A stretch of 64,000 bases of DNA, from contig NZ_CP092489.1 in assembly GCF_025643335.1 (NCBI RefSeq), positions 811,001-875,000 on the forward strand. Reading direction: 5' to 3'. Shown piece after piece: positions 7,108 to 16,490 of this stretch. A program made the position numbers and the translations under genes. Positions within the stretch are counted from its first letter, which is position 1, and each line of letters begins with the position of its first letter. The stretch comes from Endozoicomonas sp. Mp262. GTDB taxonomy: Bacteria > Pseudomonadota > Gammaproteobacteria > Pseudomonadales > Endozoicomonadaceae. The notes beneath the pieces are model-generated. The model made no database searches. It was not told the DNA's origin and saw nothing but the letters and a program-made list of their open reading frames with translations.

Positions 7108-8628
7108 ATGAACCAGTTACTACCAGACGCTTTATACACCGCTGAACAAGTCCGGGAACTTGACCGGATCACTATTGAGGAGTTCGGAACAGAGGGCTTT
7201 GAGCTAATGACCCGGGCCGGTACTGAAGCGTTCCATAAAATGTGTCAAACCTGGCCTGCCCTCAAGGAGGGTAGCCTGAAGGTACAGGTATTTTGTGGTG
7301 CCGGTAATAATGGAGGCGATGGTTATATTATTGCGGGGCTTGCCAAGCAAAAAGGCATTCCGGTAACGGTCACTGCCCTTAAAGCACCGGAATTATTAAA
7401 AGGCGATGCCCACAAAGCCTGGGCTTTTTGTTATAGCCAGAAGGTAGACATCCAGCCTTTCTCAGAAACCACAACAATAACCGGTGACATTGTTGTAGAT
7501 GCCCTGCTAGGCACTGGTCTTAGTGGCGATGTTAGTGGTGAATACCGGATCGCTATTGAAACAATAAACGCGGCTGGCAAACCGGTTATTGCGGTGGATA
7601 TTCCCTCGGGTCTCTGTGCTGATACGGGCGCTATTCTCGGATCTGCCGTCTCTGCCACACAGACTGTGACGTTTATCGGCTTAAAACAGGGACTGATGAC
7701 AGCAATGGGGCCAGAGCTGTGTGGTGAGCTCACCTATGCCTCCCTGGACGTTCCAATCGGGGTATTTACTAAACAACCTGCATCGTGTCAGAGAATTTCC
7801 CGAAAAAAATTGGCAGACTTGATACCACAGAGACCGAAACATGCCCACAAAGGGTTATACGGCCACATCCTTCTGGTTGGTGGAAATCAGGGTATGCCGG
7901 GAGCCATTATTATGGCTTCAGAATCAGCCCTGGCCTGTGGTGCTGGCAGGGTGACGGTTGCCACCCGCAAGGAACACCTGATGGCTTTAGCCATCCGCCG
8001 ACCTGAACTTATGGCTCAGGGTGTTGACAATAGCCATGATTTAAACGCTATGATTCCTGGCAAAAGTGTCATGGTTATTGGACCCGGTCTGGGACAGGAT
8101 CATTGGGCAAGAAGCTTGCTGAAAACCGCACTGGCTAGCCCTTTACCCCTGATTCTGGATGCTGATGCCCTCAATTTGATTGCGGATGATTCCCAATTGC
8201 TTTGTGATCGAAAGTCTCCGATGATTCTGACTCCACACCCCGGTGAAGCCGCCAGACTTTTAGGCACAACAGCCGATAAAATTCAGAAAGACCGCTTTAA
8301 TGCAGCAATAGAAATAAGTCAGCGGTTTGGGTGTACAGTGGTATTAAAAGGGGCAGGGTCGTTGATAGCCTGTGGCCAGAACCTTCAGCTTTGTTCTGCG
8401 GGAAACCCCGGAATGGCTGTGGCAGGCATGGGAGATATCCTCAGCGGCGTGCTGGGAGCGTTGCTGGCACAAGACCTGGAACCAGAACAGGCTGCGGCGC
8501 TTGGCGTCTGGCTCCACTCAACGGCAGCGGATGACCTCGCGGCCGAGCAGGGTGAAATAGGTATGCTGGCAACAGCATTAATACCGGGGATCAGAAGCCG
8601 GTTAAACCGTTTGGTTAACCGGGAATAA
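7108..8628 (+). CDS. nnr: bifunctional NAD(P)H-hydrate epimerase / ADP-dependent dehydratase
   Basis: This 506-residue enzyme repairs hydrated NADH and NADPH. The N-terminal YjeF-type epimerase domain (about residues 1-215) has the CGAGNNGGDGYIIAG motif and VDALLGTGLSGDVSG. The C-terminal ribokinase-like dehydratase (about 230-500) shows HKGLYGHILLVGG, GPGLGQDHWA, LDADALNLIA, LTPHPGEAARLLG and the ATP-site AVAGMGDILSGVLG. Length and order fit E. coli Nnr (YjeF). It is followed by tsaE, amiB, mutL and miaA, as in many gammaproteobacteria. Start ATG 7108. Confidence 0.95.
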   Translation: MNQLLPDALYTAEQVRELDRITIEEFGTEGFELMTRAGTEAFHKMCQTWPALKEGSLKVQVFCGAGNNGGDGYIIAGLAKQKGIPVTVTALKAPELLKGDAHKAWAFCYSQKVDIQPFSETTTITGDIVVDALLGTGLSGDVSGEYRIAIETINAAGKPVIAVDIPSGLCADTGAILGSAVSATQTVTFIGLKQGLMTAMGPELCGELTYASLDVPIGVFTKQPASCQRISRKKLADLIPQRPKHAHKGLYGHILLVGGNQGMPGAIIMASESALACGAGRVTVATRKEHLMALAIRRPELMAQGVDNSHDLNAMIPGKSVMVIGPGLGQDHWARSLLKTALASPLPLILDADALNLIADDSQLLCDRKSPMILTPHPGEAARLLGTTADKIQKDRFNAAIEISQRFGCTVVLKGAGSLIACGQNLQLCSAGNPGMAVAGMGDILSGVLGALLAQDLEPEQAAALGVWLHSTAADDLAAEQGEIGMLATALIPGIRSRLNRLVNRE

Positions 8629-8657
8629 GTAAGCATTTGGGCTGGGTAGAGGCATTG

Positions 8658-9155
8658 ATGCAAGGCGGAACAGAACTTCTCATTGATAACGAAGAAGAAA
8701 TGGTGCTTTTTGGCAGGCTGCTGGCAGAAGCCTGTAAAGGAGAAGGCATTATTTTTCTACAGGGCAATCTGGGCACCGGCAAAACCACATTTTGCCGGGG
8801 CGTACTGAATGCCCTGGGTCATCAGGGCGCAGTAAAAAGCCCCACCTATACTCTGGTGGAACCTTACGAGGTCAATGGCCAGAAGATTTATCATTTTGAC
8901 CTTTACCGCCTTGCCGACCCTGAGGAACTTGAGTTTATCGGAGGCCGGGACTATTTTGAGGAGAAATGCCTTTGCCTGGTGGAATGGCCATGTCGCGGGG
9001 AAGGTGCCATACCCAGGGCAGACCTTGAGATCACCTTTGACTATAACCTGCCGGGGCGAACAGCAAGCCTTAAGGGGTTATCAGACTACGGTCAACAGCT
9101 TGCAGAGATTATCAGGGAGCAGTTCAGCCGAAACAGGGAGGCTGGATGTCATTAA
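8658..9155 (+). CDS. tsaE: tRNA threonylcarbamoyladenosine biosynthesis ATPase TsaE
   Basis: The protein (165 residues from ATG 8658) has the Walker A loop GNLGTGKTTFCRG and the family motif SPTYTLVEPY with YHFDLYRLADPEEL. TsaE works with TsaB and TsaD to add threonylcarbamoyl to A37 of ANN-decoding tRNAs. A TTG at 8637 would extend it by seven residues, but the ATG preceded by GAGG fits other TsaE starts better. It starts 29 bases after nnr and overlaps amiB by 10 bases, indicating an operon. Confidence 0.93.
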   Translation: MQGGTELLIDNEEEMVLFGRLLAEACKGEGIIFLQGNLGTGKTTFCRGVLNALGHQGAVKSPTYTLVEPYEVNGQKIYHFDLYRLADPEELEFIGGRDYFEEKCLCLVEWPCRGEGAIPRADLEITFDYNLPGRTASLKGLSDYGQQLAEIIREQFSRNREAGCH

Positions 9156-10600
9156 CGTCAAGGAAGGTATTAACCTTTTTCCGCCGTTTATTTTCCAAAT
9201 CCAGAGTGGAGCAATCCTCCTTGGCGGAGGCACAGCCTCAGTCACGTGAGCGACGATTGTTTCTCTCCAGAACTGCCGGATCATTTTGCCTGCTGTTAGG
9301 TCTCTCAACTTTCAAAACAGAGCTGGCCTGGGCCATTTCAGCGCTGGTCAATGGTGTCCGGCTCTGGCGGTCACCGGATAAAACCCGGCTGGTTTTTGAT
9401 GTTTCCAGTGCCGTTGCCCACTCTGAATTTTCCTTGAACAATCCCCAACGGCTGGTGATAGATATCAAGGATTCCAGGCTTAAAACCTCCCTGACTGCAC
9501 TACCTCTCAAAAACACACCCATAAAAAAAGTACGCTATGGCGTACGCAATAAAAAAGATTTGCGGATTGTTCTCGACCTGAGTCAACAGGTGAGTGCCAA
9601 AAGCTTTCTTTTGAAACCTAATGCTACCTATGGCCACCGTCTGGTGGTTGACCTGTTTGATAAAGGCAAAAAAAAGCCTGTAGCACCCGCACCGGTTAAA
9701 AAAGGCTGGCGGGATATTGTGGTTGCCATCGATCCTGGTCATGGCGGGGAAGATCCAGGCGCTATTGCCCATGGTGGTGGCTATGAAAAACATGTCACCC
9801 TGGCTATCGCTAAAAAGCTGGCAAAACTGTTGCAGAAAGCCCCGGGCTTTAAGCCTGTGTTGATTCGGGATGCTGATTACTATGTGGACCTGCGGCAACG
9901 AACCCGTATAGCAAGGGAAAATAAAGCCGACCTGTTTATCTCCATTCATGCCGATGGGTTTAAGGATTCCCGCGCCCACGGTGCCTCTGTCTTTGCCCTA
10001 TCCCGTCGGGGTGCCACGTCTGAGACTGCCCGCTGGCTGGCGCAGAAAGAAAATATGTCGGATCAGATCGGCGGTGAAGGCGGTATCTCCCTCAGTGATA
10101 AAGATGATGTTCTGGCAGGCGTTCTTTTGGATTTGTCCATGACCTCAACCCTTTCTTCCAGCCTGGAGGTGGGTGACAAGATTCTAAAAAATATAAGCGG
10201 GATCAATCATCTTCACAAAAAACGGGTGGAACAAGCGGCATTTGTTGTGCTTAAGTCGCCCGATATTCCTTCCATATTGGTTGAAACCGGCTTTATTACC
10301 AATCCGAAGGAATCCAGGCAACTGAAAACACGCGCTCACCAGCAGGCCATGGCAAACTCTATCTTTAAAGGACTAAAAACATGGTTTGAAAGAAAGCCTC
10401 CCCCGGATACCCTGATCGCAAAATGGAAGCGGGAAGGTAAATTAAATGCCCGCCCTGGCCGCTATGTGATCCAGGCCGGTGATACACTTTCAGAAATTGC
10501 AGACCGATTTGATATCAGCCTGAATTCCCTGAAAAAAGCCAATAAAATTTCAAGGGCGAATACTATTCGAACAGGACAGGTGTTGGTGATTCCAAACTAA
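9146..10600 (+). CDS. amiB: N-acetylmuramoyl-L-alanine amidase, AmiB/AmiC type with LysM
   Basis: The 484-residue cell-wall amidase cleaves septal peptidoglycan to separate daughter cells. An N-terminal segment ERRLFLSRTAGSFCLLLGL looks like a Tat signal (RRxFL). An AMIN targeting domain follows (about residues 68-165), then the zinc amidase_3 domain (about 190-410) with AIDPGHGGEDPGA, the Glu in GGGYEKHVTL, SIHADGF and LVETGFITNPKE. A single LysM (YVIQAGDTLSEIADRFDIS to VLVIPN) ends the protein. The start overlaps tsaE. Confidence 0.93.
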   Translation: MSLTSRKVLTFFRRLFSKSRVEQSSLAEAQPQSRERRLFLSRTAGSFCLLLGLSTFKTELAWAISALVNGVRLWRSPDKTRLVFDVSSAVAHSEFSLNNPQRLVIDIKDSRLKTSLTALPLKNTPIKKVRYGVRNKKDLRIVLDLSQQVSAKSFLLKPNATYGHRLVVDLFDKGKKKPVAPAPVKKGWRDIVVAIDPGHGGEDPGAIAHGGGYEKHVTLAIAKKLAKLLQKAPGFKPVLIRDADYYVDLRQRTRIARENKADLFISIHADGFKDSRAHGASVFALSRRGATSETARWLAQKENMSDQIGGEGGISLSDKDDVLAGVLLDLSMTSTLSSSLEVGDKILKNISGINHLHKKRVEQAAFVVLKSPDIPSILVETGFITNPKESRQLKTRAHQQAMANSIFKGLKTWFERKPPPDTLIAKWKREGKLNARPGRYVIQAGDTLSEIADRFDISLNSLKKANKISRANTIRTGQVLVIPN

Positions 10601-10720
10601 CGATATAATCACGAGAACATGTTTGTTAATCATAGCTATATGAAATGCCCTACCTCGAAAATAGCAGCAAAGGTCTTTTGACACTTTTTAGTGCATCATG
10701 CGCAATACTGAGCATAGCCG

Positions 10721-12655
10721 ATGAAACCCATTCGTTTATTAGATAACCGACTTGCCAACCAAATCGCTGCGGGTGAGGTGGTGGAACGCCCGGCATCTGC
10801 GGTAAAGGAACTTCTGGAAAACAGTCTGGATGCCGGCGCCAGAAAACTGGTGGTTGAAATAGAAAGCGGTGGTGTCAAACTGATCCGTATCCGTGATGAC
10901 GGACACGGCATTCCCAAAGACGATTTGGCACTGGCCCTTTCCCGCCATGCCACCAGTAAAATCTCCGAGCTGGAAGACCTTGAAGGTGTTGCCACCCTGG
11001 GATTTCGTGGTGAGGCCCTGGCCAGTATCAGTTCAGTGTCACGGCTCACCCTGACCTCCTGCACTGAAGGACAGGAATCCGGCTGGCAAGTGCTGGTAGA
11101 GGGCAGGGATATGGACGCTCGCCTGAATCCGGCGCCCCATCCCGTTGGCACCACTGTTGAGGTTAAAGACCTTTTCTTTAACACACCAGCTCGCCGCAAG
11201 TTCCTGAGAACAGAGAAAACAGAATTCTCCCACCTTGAAGAGGTGGTCAAACGACTTGCCCTTTCCCGCTTTGATGTGGCGTTTTCCCTGCGCCATAACC
11301 AGCGCAGCATCCACCAACTGAGAGCAGCCACCAGTCAGGCAGAAAAAGATCGAAGGGTGGCCTCACTCTGTGGTCCAAAGTTTATTGAAAATGCCGTATG
11401 TGTCGATGTGGAAGCCTCTGGACTCAAGCTCTGGGGCTGGGTGGGCTTACCCACCTTTTCACGCTCCAGTGCCGACTTACAATACTTTTTTGTTAATGGT
11501 CGGGTAATCCGGGATAAACTCGTTGCCCACGCTGTCCGGCAAGCCTATCGGGATGTCCTGTTCAGCGGACGACACCCGACTTTTGTGCTTTACCTTGAGC
11601 TTGATCCGGCGCAGGTGGATGTCAACGTTCACCCCACCAAACATGAGGTTCGTTTCAGGGATGGGCGAACTGTCCACAACTTTTTATTCAGTACCCTGAA
11701 TCGCGCCTTGGCAGAAGTAAGGCCGGAAGACCAGATTCTCCCCACAAGCCTTTCTTCCGGACCGGCTCAAACTTCAACCGGAATTAATGCCGGAGAGTTC
11801 CAGGGGCAGGAAAACATATCCCTGGCACCTCCATCATCCAGAACCTATTCTCGTGAAACCAGCCAGGACTCTATTCGCCAGGATTCCTCACCCACACCTT
11901 CAGCAGGGCAGGTCAGCAGACAACTCAAGGCTTATGGAGAACTCTATTCAACATCTTCTGCCACGGGTGTGGCTGGTAGCCAGGAAATACCTCCGGCCCT
12001 GGCTGTTGGAGAAGCTGTCCAGCCCAGGGTTCAGGAACTCAGGGATACCCTTCCTGAAGACGATGGGCTAGCCCCTCCTTTAGGTTATGCCATTGCCCAG
12101 TTAAAAGGTATTTATATCCTGGCTGAGAATTATCAGGGCATGATTCTGGTGGATATGCATGCCGCCCATGAGCGGATAACCTACGAGCGAATGAAGCTGG
12201 CCTGGCATGCTGAAGGAATTGCCTCCCAACCGCTTTTGGTGCCCAAGTCCATAGCCGTTAGTGCCATTGAAGCAGACTGTGCCGAAGAGCATGAAAATTA
12301 TTTCCGGCAACTGGGACTGACTCTTGAGCGAATGGGCCCGGAAACACTGGTTATCCGGGAAGTGCCGGTTATGCTCCGTGGCGCTGATGTGGAGAAACTG
12401 GTCAGGGATATTACCCATGACTTAAAACAGTATGGCTCCAGCGATAAAATCGAAAGCCATATCAATGAAATTCTTGCCACTATGGCCTGTCATGGTTCTG
12501 TCCGTGCCAATCGCAAGCTATCCATAGAAGAAATGAATGCCTTGCTTCGGGATATGGAGCAGACCGAGCGAAGTGGTCAGTGTAACCATGGACGTCCCAC
12601 CTGGACTTTGCTGACCATGGATGAGCTGGATAAGCTCTTTATGCGGGGGCAGTAA
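10721..12655 (+). CDS. mutL: DNA mismatch repair protein MutL
   Basis: The 644-residue GHKL ATPase couples MutS mismatch recognition to strand incision. N-terminal motifs are [25 protein letters not shown] and [15 protein letters not shown]. The C-terminal dimerisation domain contains [12 protein letters not shown], close to the DQHA-x2-E-x4-E endonuclease motif, together with [11 protein letters not shown] and CNHGRPTW, the other metal-site elements. These are absent from the E. coli-type MutL and point to a nicking MutL, although Gln is replaced by Met. A proline/serine-rich linker lies at about residues 335-430. It is 120 bases downstream of amiB. Confidence 0.94.
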   Translation: MKPIRLLDNRLANQIAAGEVVERPASAVKELLENSLDAGARKLVVEIESGGVKLIRIRDDGHGIPKDDLALALSRHATSKISELEDLEGVATLGFRGEALASISSVSRLTLTSCTEGQESGWQVLVEGRDMDARLNPAPHPVGTTVEVKDLFFNTPARRKFLRTEKTEFSHLEEVVKRLALSRFDVAFSLRHNQRSIHQLRAATSQAEKDRRVASLCGPKFIENAVCVDVEASGLKLWGWVGLPTFSRSSADLQYFFVNGRVIRDKLVAHAVRQAYRDVLFSGRHPTFVLYLELDPAQVDVNVHPTKHEVRFRDGRTVHNFLFSTLNRALAEVRPEDQILPTSLSSGPAQTSTGINAGEFQGQENISLAPPSSRTYSRETSQDSIRQDSSPTPSAGQVSRQLKAYGELYSTSSATGVAGSQEIPPALAVGEAVQPRVQELRDTLPEDDGLAPPLGYAIAQLKGIYILAENYQGMILVDMHAAHERITYERMKLAWHAEGIASQPLLVPKSIAVSAIEADCAEEHENYFRQLGLTLERMGPETLVIREVPVMLRGADVEKLVRDITHDLKQYGSSDKIESHINEILATMACHGSVRANRKLSIEEMNALLRDMEQTERSGQCNHGRPTWTLLTMDELDKLFMRGQ

Positions 12656-12739
12656 CTGGTTAGTGCAGGGAAGCGCGAATATCCATACAGGTATTGTATG
12701 AACTGAAAAACCCGTATGCATTCCCAGCGGGGAGAGGGT

Positions 12740-12887
12740 GTCGCAAAAGTATGCTTTGTTTTAACCACAAAGACACAGAGGCACAAAGTTTTCTTGTTTT
12801 GTCCCTTATCAGGAGCAAAAATGATAAAAAAAACGCTTTTCTCTGTGTCTTTGTGTCTCCGTGGTTAATAAAAATAACTTTTGCGAC
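12740..12887. repeat. 148-bp inverted-repeat element
   Basis: GTCGCAAAAGT at 12740-12750 is the exact complement of ACTTTTGCGAC at 12877-12887. Inside, TTAACCACAAAGACACAGAGGC (12761 onward) faces CTCTGTGTCTTTGTGTCTCCGTGGTTAA (ending about 12868). The whole unit can fold into a long imperfect hairpin with an AT-rich loop and no coding capacity. A related ACCACAGAGGCACAGAG motif stands alone at 36510-36527. It looks like a non-autonomous palindromic element. Confidence 0.65.
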
Positions 12888-12889
12888 AA

Positions 12890-13035
12890 CCTCGGGACGC
12901 TGGGAACGAGGCAAACCAAGTTTCGCGACACCCTCGGGACGTTGGGAGCGAGGCAAGCTCTTTATGCGTGGGCAGCAACTGGTTAGTAGGAGAGTGCAGG
13001 AAACCCTCTCCTCGTTCCTCGCTGGGAATGCATAC
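12890..13035. repeat. tandem and duplicated segments between mutL and miaA
   Basis: Two near-copies of CGACAMCCTCGGGACGYTGGGARCGAGGCAA lie at about 12884-12914 and 12927-12955. Right after, the end of mutL is repeated: CTCTTTATGCGKGGGCAG plus YAACTGGTTAGT occurs at 12636-12664 and 12957-12985. Finally CTCGCTGGGAATGCATACC near 13018 mirrors GCATTCCCAGCGGGGAG at 12718. The stretch 12656-13100 holds no supported gene. Confidence 0.6.
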
Positions 13036-13100
13036 CAATCGCAAAATACAAGATGAATCCTGAACCTGTTTCCCGGTCTATGTTTTACCTTTTCTAATGG

Positions 13101-14057
13101 TTGTTGAATGTGAATAAACAGGAAAATGCTCTCCCTCCCGCTATATTTTTAATGGGGCCTACCGCTTCCGGAAAAACTGATCTGGCCATTGCATTGTCTG
13201 AAATCATGCCCTGTGAGTTGATCAGTGTCGATTCGGCATTGGTTTACAAAGGTATGGATATTGGCACCGCCAAGCCGGAACCGGAGGTTCTTGCCAAAGC
13301 GCCACACCGGCTGATCAGTTTTCTTGATCCTTCCGAAGCCTATTCTGCCGCAGAATTCCGTGAAGATGCCCTCAGGGAAATGACCCAGATCACCGCCAGG
13401 GGAAAAATCCCTTTGCTGGTTGGTGGTACTATGCTCTATTTCAAGGTTCTCCGGGATGGTTTGGCCCGGCTTCCTTCTGCCGACAAAACCATTCGAGACC
13501 AAATTCTCGAAGAGGCTAATAGCCATGGCTGGACTTATCTGCACACCCAACTGGCAGAAATAGACCCTCAGGCCGCTGACCGCATAAACCCTACGGATAC
13601 CCAACGCCTGCAAAGGGCACTGGAAGTATTCAGGGCAACCGGCAGGCCCTTATCTGCCTGGCATAATGAACAGCAGAAAACCTCCCTGCCCTATAACGTT
13701 ATCAACCTGGCCATAGCTCCTGCTGACAGAGCTATACTACACGAGCGCATTGCCCGGCGATTTAAACTGATGATCGAAAATGGCTTTGAGCAGGAAGTCC
13801 GGGCACTGTACCAAAGGGGTGACCTTAACACCGCCATGCCCTCAATCCGGGCAGTGGGTTACCGGCAAATGTGGTCCTGGCTCGATGGGGAACTAACCTG
13901 GGAAGGCATGGTCGAAAAAGGTATTATCGCCACCCGTCAACTGGCCAAAAGGCAATTGACATGGTTGCGAAGCTGGCCCAACGTAAACTGGCTGGACTCA
14001 CTATCGCCAGATATCAAGAATGATGCCCTTCATATCATTCAACAAGGTCTGGGATAG
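13101..14057 (+). CDS. miaA: tRNA dimethylallyltransferase
   Basis: MiaA transfers a dimethylallyl group to N6 of A37 in tRNAs reading codons that start with U. The protein has the P-loop [42 protein letters not shown], a DxxRxxRALE-type element ([14 protein letters not shown]) and AVGYRQMW, all in the usual order over about 318 residues. The first codon is TTG at 13101; a GTG at 13110 would give an N-terminus like that of the E. coli protein. It precedes hfq, the usual partner. Confidence 0.95.
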   Translation: MLNVNKQENALPPAIFLMGPTASGKTDLAIALSEIMPCELISVDSALVYKGMDIGTAKPEPEVLAKAPHRLISFLDPSEAYSAAEFREDALREMTQITARGKIPLLVGGTMLYFKVLRDGLARLPSADKTIRDQILEEANSHGWTYLHTQLAEIDPQAADRINPTDTQRLQRALEVFRATGRPLSAWHNEQQKTSLPYNVINLAIAPADRAILHERIARRFKLMIENGFEQEVRALYQRGDLNTAMPSIRAVGYRQMWSWLDGELTWEGMVEKGIIATRQLAKRQLTWLRSWPNVNWLDSLSPDIKNDALHIIQQGLG

Positions 14058-14389
14058 TAGACTTCCGGTTTTTGTCGGTTTATCTGTCACTCTATGTAAG
14101 TAATTGACTGTATCAATTCATCAGGGTGTGACATGTTAAATTAGCAAGACCGGAATGACTGCCGAGAAATTGGTACGCAAGAACCTGTAATACTTCCTGC
14201 AGGTCTCGCGGGAGTAGCTAGTATTACTTATTGAGCGCAGTGCAGGGTTAACTTATCGTGGCTCCGCACTTTATGGGCTGTACATAGATTGAACAAATAG
14301 GTGCTGGCTCAGCCGGTCGAGCGAATAGCTACTCCTCTACAAGTGAAAACAAGCTATTCAAAACCCGAGAATTATTAAGGAGTACAGAA
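14058..14389. promoter_or_regulatory. miaA-hfq intergenic region
   Basis: This 332-bp stretch has no gene I can support. It carries an AAGGAG ribosome site at about 14378 ahead of hfq and presumably hfq promoters, as in other bacteria where hfq has its own promoters inside or downstream of miaA. An inverted segment around CCTGTAATACTTCCTGCAGG (14185-14204) is the only structure noticed. Confidence 0.4.
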
Positions 14390-14644
14390 ATGTCAAAAGG
14401 GCATTCTCTACAAGACCCTTACCTGAATGTGCTACGTAAAGAACGCGTACCCGTTTCTATCTACCTGGTTAATGGTATTAAGCTTCAGGGACAAATCGAA
14501 TCTTTCGACCAGTTTGTTATCCTGCTGAAAAACACTGTAAGCCAAATGGTTTACAAGCATGCGGTATCTACTGTTGTTCCAAGCCGTCCTGTTCGCCTGC
14601 CCATGCAGGGAGAGCATGAACAGCCCCACCCAGAACAGATTTAA
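14390..14644 (+). CDS. hfq: RNA chaperone Hfq
   Basis: The 84-residue Sm-like protein assembles as a hexamer and pairs small RNAs with mRNAs. The Sm1 region [28 protein letters not shown] and the Sm2 motif [14 protein letters not shown] are nearly identical to E. coli Hfq, and the C-terminal tail is short, ending about residue 84. AAGGAG lies 8 bases before ATG 14390. A rho-independent terminator follows at 14664-14688. Confidence 0.98.
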   Translation: MSKGHSLQDPYLNVLRKERVPVSIYLVNGIKLQGQIESFDQFVILLKNTVSQMVYKHAVSTVVPSRPVRLPMQGEHEQPHPEQI

Positions 14645-14663
14645 CACTCTGCTTCAGGTTGAT

Positions 14664-14688
14664 AAAGGCGCTAATCTGGCGCCTTTTT
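14664..14688 (+). terminator. rho-independent terminator after hfq
   Basis: AAAGGCGC pairs with GCGCCTTT across a 7-base loop and is followed by a T-rich run. It lies 20 bases beyond the hfq stop. Confidence 0.85.
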
Positions 14689-14837
14689 CTTTATTGCCAC
14701 ACACCGCCAAACGGCACCTCTGACTTATCCTTCCCTTATTATTCCCCATAGCAAACAATTGAACCAAAGTGGTTCTCCAACATTCCATTATAGTGCTACC
14801 CTTACACCCTGAACTGATAATCACCAGGAGTTATTGC

Positions 14838-16130
14838 TTGTTTTTTGACCGCCACGAGGGGGGTGAAGTAGCTGTTCTTGTTCACCTCGAATTAAAAGAT
14901 GAAGGTGAGAGAGAAGATCCGCAGGAATTTATGGAGCTGGTGCAATCCACTCAGGTTTCATCTGCCGCGTTTATCACCGCTAATAATCAAAATCCGAACC
15001 CCCGCTATTTCGTTGGCCCGGGGAAGGTAGAAGAAATCAGAGACCTCGTCACCCTGCACCAGGCTGATGTGGTTATCTTTAACCATACCCTGTCACCCAG
15101 CCAGGAACGCAACCTGGAAAAAGAGCTGAAGGCAAGGGTCATCGACAGAACCGGCCTGATCCTGGATATTTTTGCCCAGCGAGCACGAACCTTTGAAGGT
15201 AAGCTGCAAGTTGAGCTGGCACAATTGCAACATATGAGCACCCGTCTGGTGAGGGGCTGGACCCATCTTGAACGCCAGAAAGGGGGTATTGGACTGAGGG
15301 GTCCCGGTGAAACCCAGCTTGAAACTGACCGCCGCTTGCTAAGGGCTCGAATAAAAAGTATTACCCGCAAGCTGGAAAAAGTGCGTCGTCAGCGAGAGCA
15401 GGGCAGACGATCCAGGCAACGGGCGGATATTCCACTGGTGTCCCTGGTGGGCTATACCAATGCGGGAAAATCAACCCTGTTTAACTCTATGACAGAATCT
15501 GTCGTCTATGCCGCAGACCAACTGTTTGCCACCTTAGACCCAACCCTTAGAAGACTGGATCTGCAAGATACCGGTCCGGTCATCCTGGCAGATACCGTTG
15601 GTTTTATCAGGCATTTACCCCATAAGCTGGTGGAAGCCTTTCGGGCCACCCTGGAAGAAACCCGTCAGGCAGACCTTCTCCTGCATGTTATTGACAGCCA
15701 TGACCCTGAACGGCTTGACAATATCGAACAAGTACACAATGTGCTTGATGAAATTGACGCCATGAATGTCCCGATCCTGCAAGTCTTTAACAAGGTGGAC
15801 TTGCTGGAGGGTGTAGAGCCTAAAATTCAGCGGGACGATAATGGTAAACCGGTTCGTGTCTGGGTTTCCGCCGTCACCGGTGCGGGTCTTGACCTGCTTG
15901 AAACAGCCATCTCTGAATTGATGGCAGAGGATATGGTTGAGGGATGCCTGTCACTGCAACCTGCTCAGGGGCGGGTAAGGTCAAGGCTGTACCAGCTCGG
16001 GGCCATTCGCAAAGAGGAATACTCTGATGGGGGTCTTCTACTGCTGGATATTTGTATTCCCCGCCAGGATTTTGACCGACTGGCAAAACAGGAGAGTCTG
16101 GCCGAAGATTGCCTGAAACTTCACCATTAA
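14838..16130 (+). CDS. hflX: ribosome-associated GTPase HflX
   Basis: HflX binds the 50S subunit and splits stalled ribosomes. The N-terminal domain shows NPNPRYFVGPGKVEEI and a coiled helix ending in RRQREQGRRSRQR. The G domain has VGYTNAGKSTLFNSM (G1), DPTLRRL (G2), ADTVGFIRHLP (G3) and FNKVDLL (G4). The start is set at TTG 14838 because AGGAG lies 9 bases upstream and the product then opens LFFDRHEGGEVAVLVH, as in E. coli (MFDRYDAGEQAVLVH). An ATG 69 bases earlier has no family support. Length 430. Confidence 0.93.
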   Translation: MFFDRHEGGEVAVLVHLELKDEGEREDPQEFMELVQSTQVSSAAFITANNQNPNPRYFVGPGKVEEIRDLVTLHQADVVIFNHTLSPSQERNLEKELKARVIDRTGLILDIFAQRARTFEGKLQVELAQLQHMSTRLVRGWTHLERQKGGIGLRGPGETQLETDRRLLRARIKSITRKLEKVRRQREQGRRSRQRADIPLVSLVGYTNAGKSTLFNSMTESVVYAADQLFATLDPTLRRLDLQDTGPVILADTVGFIRHLPHKLVEAFRATLEETRQADLLLHVIDSHDPERLDNIEQVHNVLDEIDAMNVPILQVFNKVDLLEGVEPKIQRDDNGKPVRVWVSAVTGAGLDLLETAISELMAEDMVEGCLSLQPAQGRVRSRLYQLGAIRKEEYSDGGLLLLDICIPRQDFDRLAKQESLAEDCLKLHH

Positions 16131-16490
16131 ATAGGGGACTTTACCAATTCAACTTGCGCTATTTGCTATCCAAACCCTACAATCTGGCTCTGGAATGATG
16201 ATTGGTTGAGCCTGTCGTCGGAAAGAGAGCAGTTTTTTGTGCACTGTTCCTTCCAGGACACAGATGCTACCAGGGCAGTGGAAGATGGCCATAAAGGTTA
16301 AAGATAGTTTCCGGGAATCCAAGACAGACTATTGTATTCCCGGAAATTAGTGCCCTGGTCAGCGGGTCAGGAAGCTGTGTGCAGTAACACTGTGTTTTTA
16401 GGGTAATGGACGACTAAGCCCTGTCAGTTGTTGGGAATACCATCCGCTGATAGCGTAGTCATTATCTATACAGACTCTACGGAGACATAT
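16131..16490. promoter_or_regulatory. hflX-hflK intergenic region
   Basis: No gene is supported in these 360 bases. TTTCCGGGAAT (about 16308) and ATTCCCGGAAA (about 16336) form an 11-bp inverted repeat around a 20-base loop with no T run, so it is either a weak terminator or a regulatory hairpin. GGAG at 16480 is the hflK ribosome site. hflX and hflK are often co-transcribed, so this gap is longer than usual. Confidence 0.4.
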
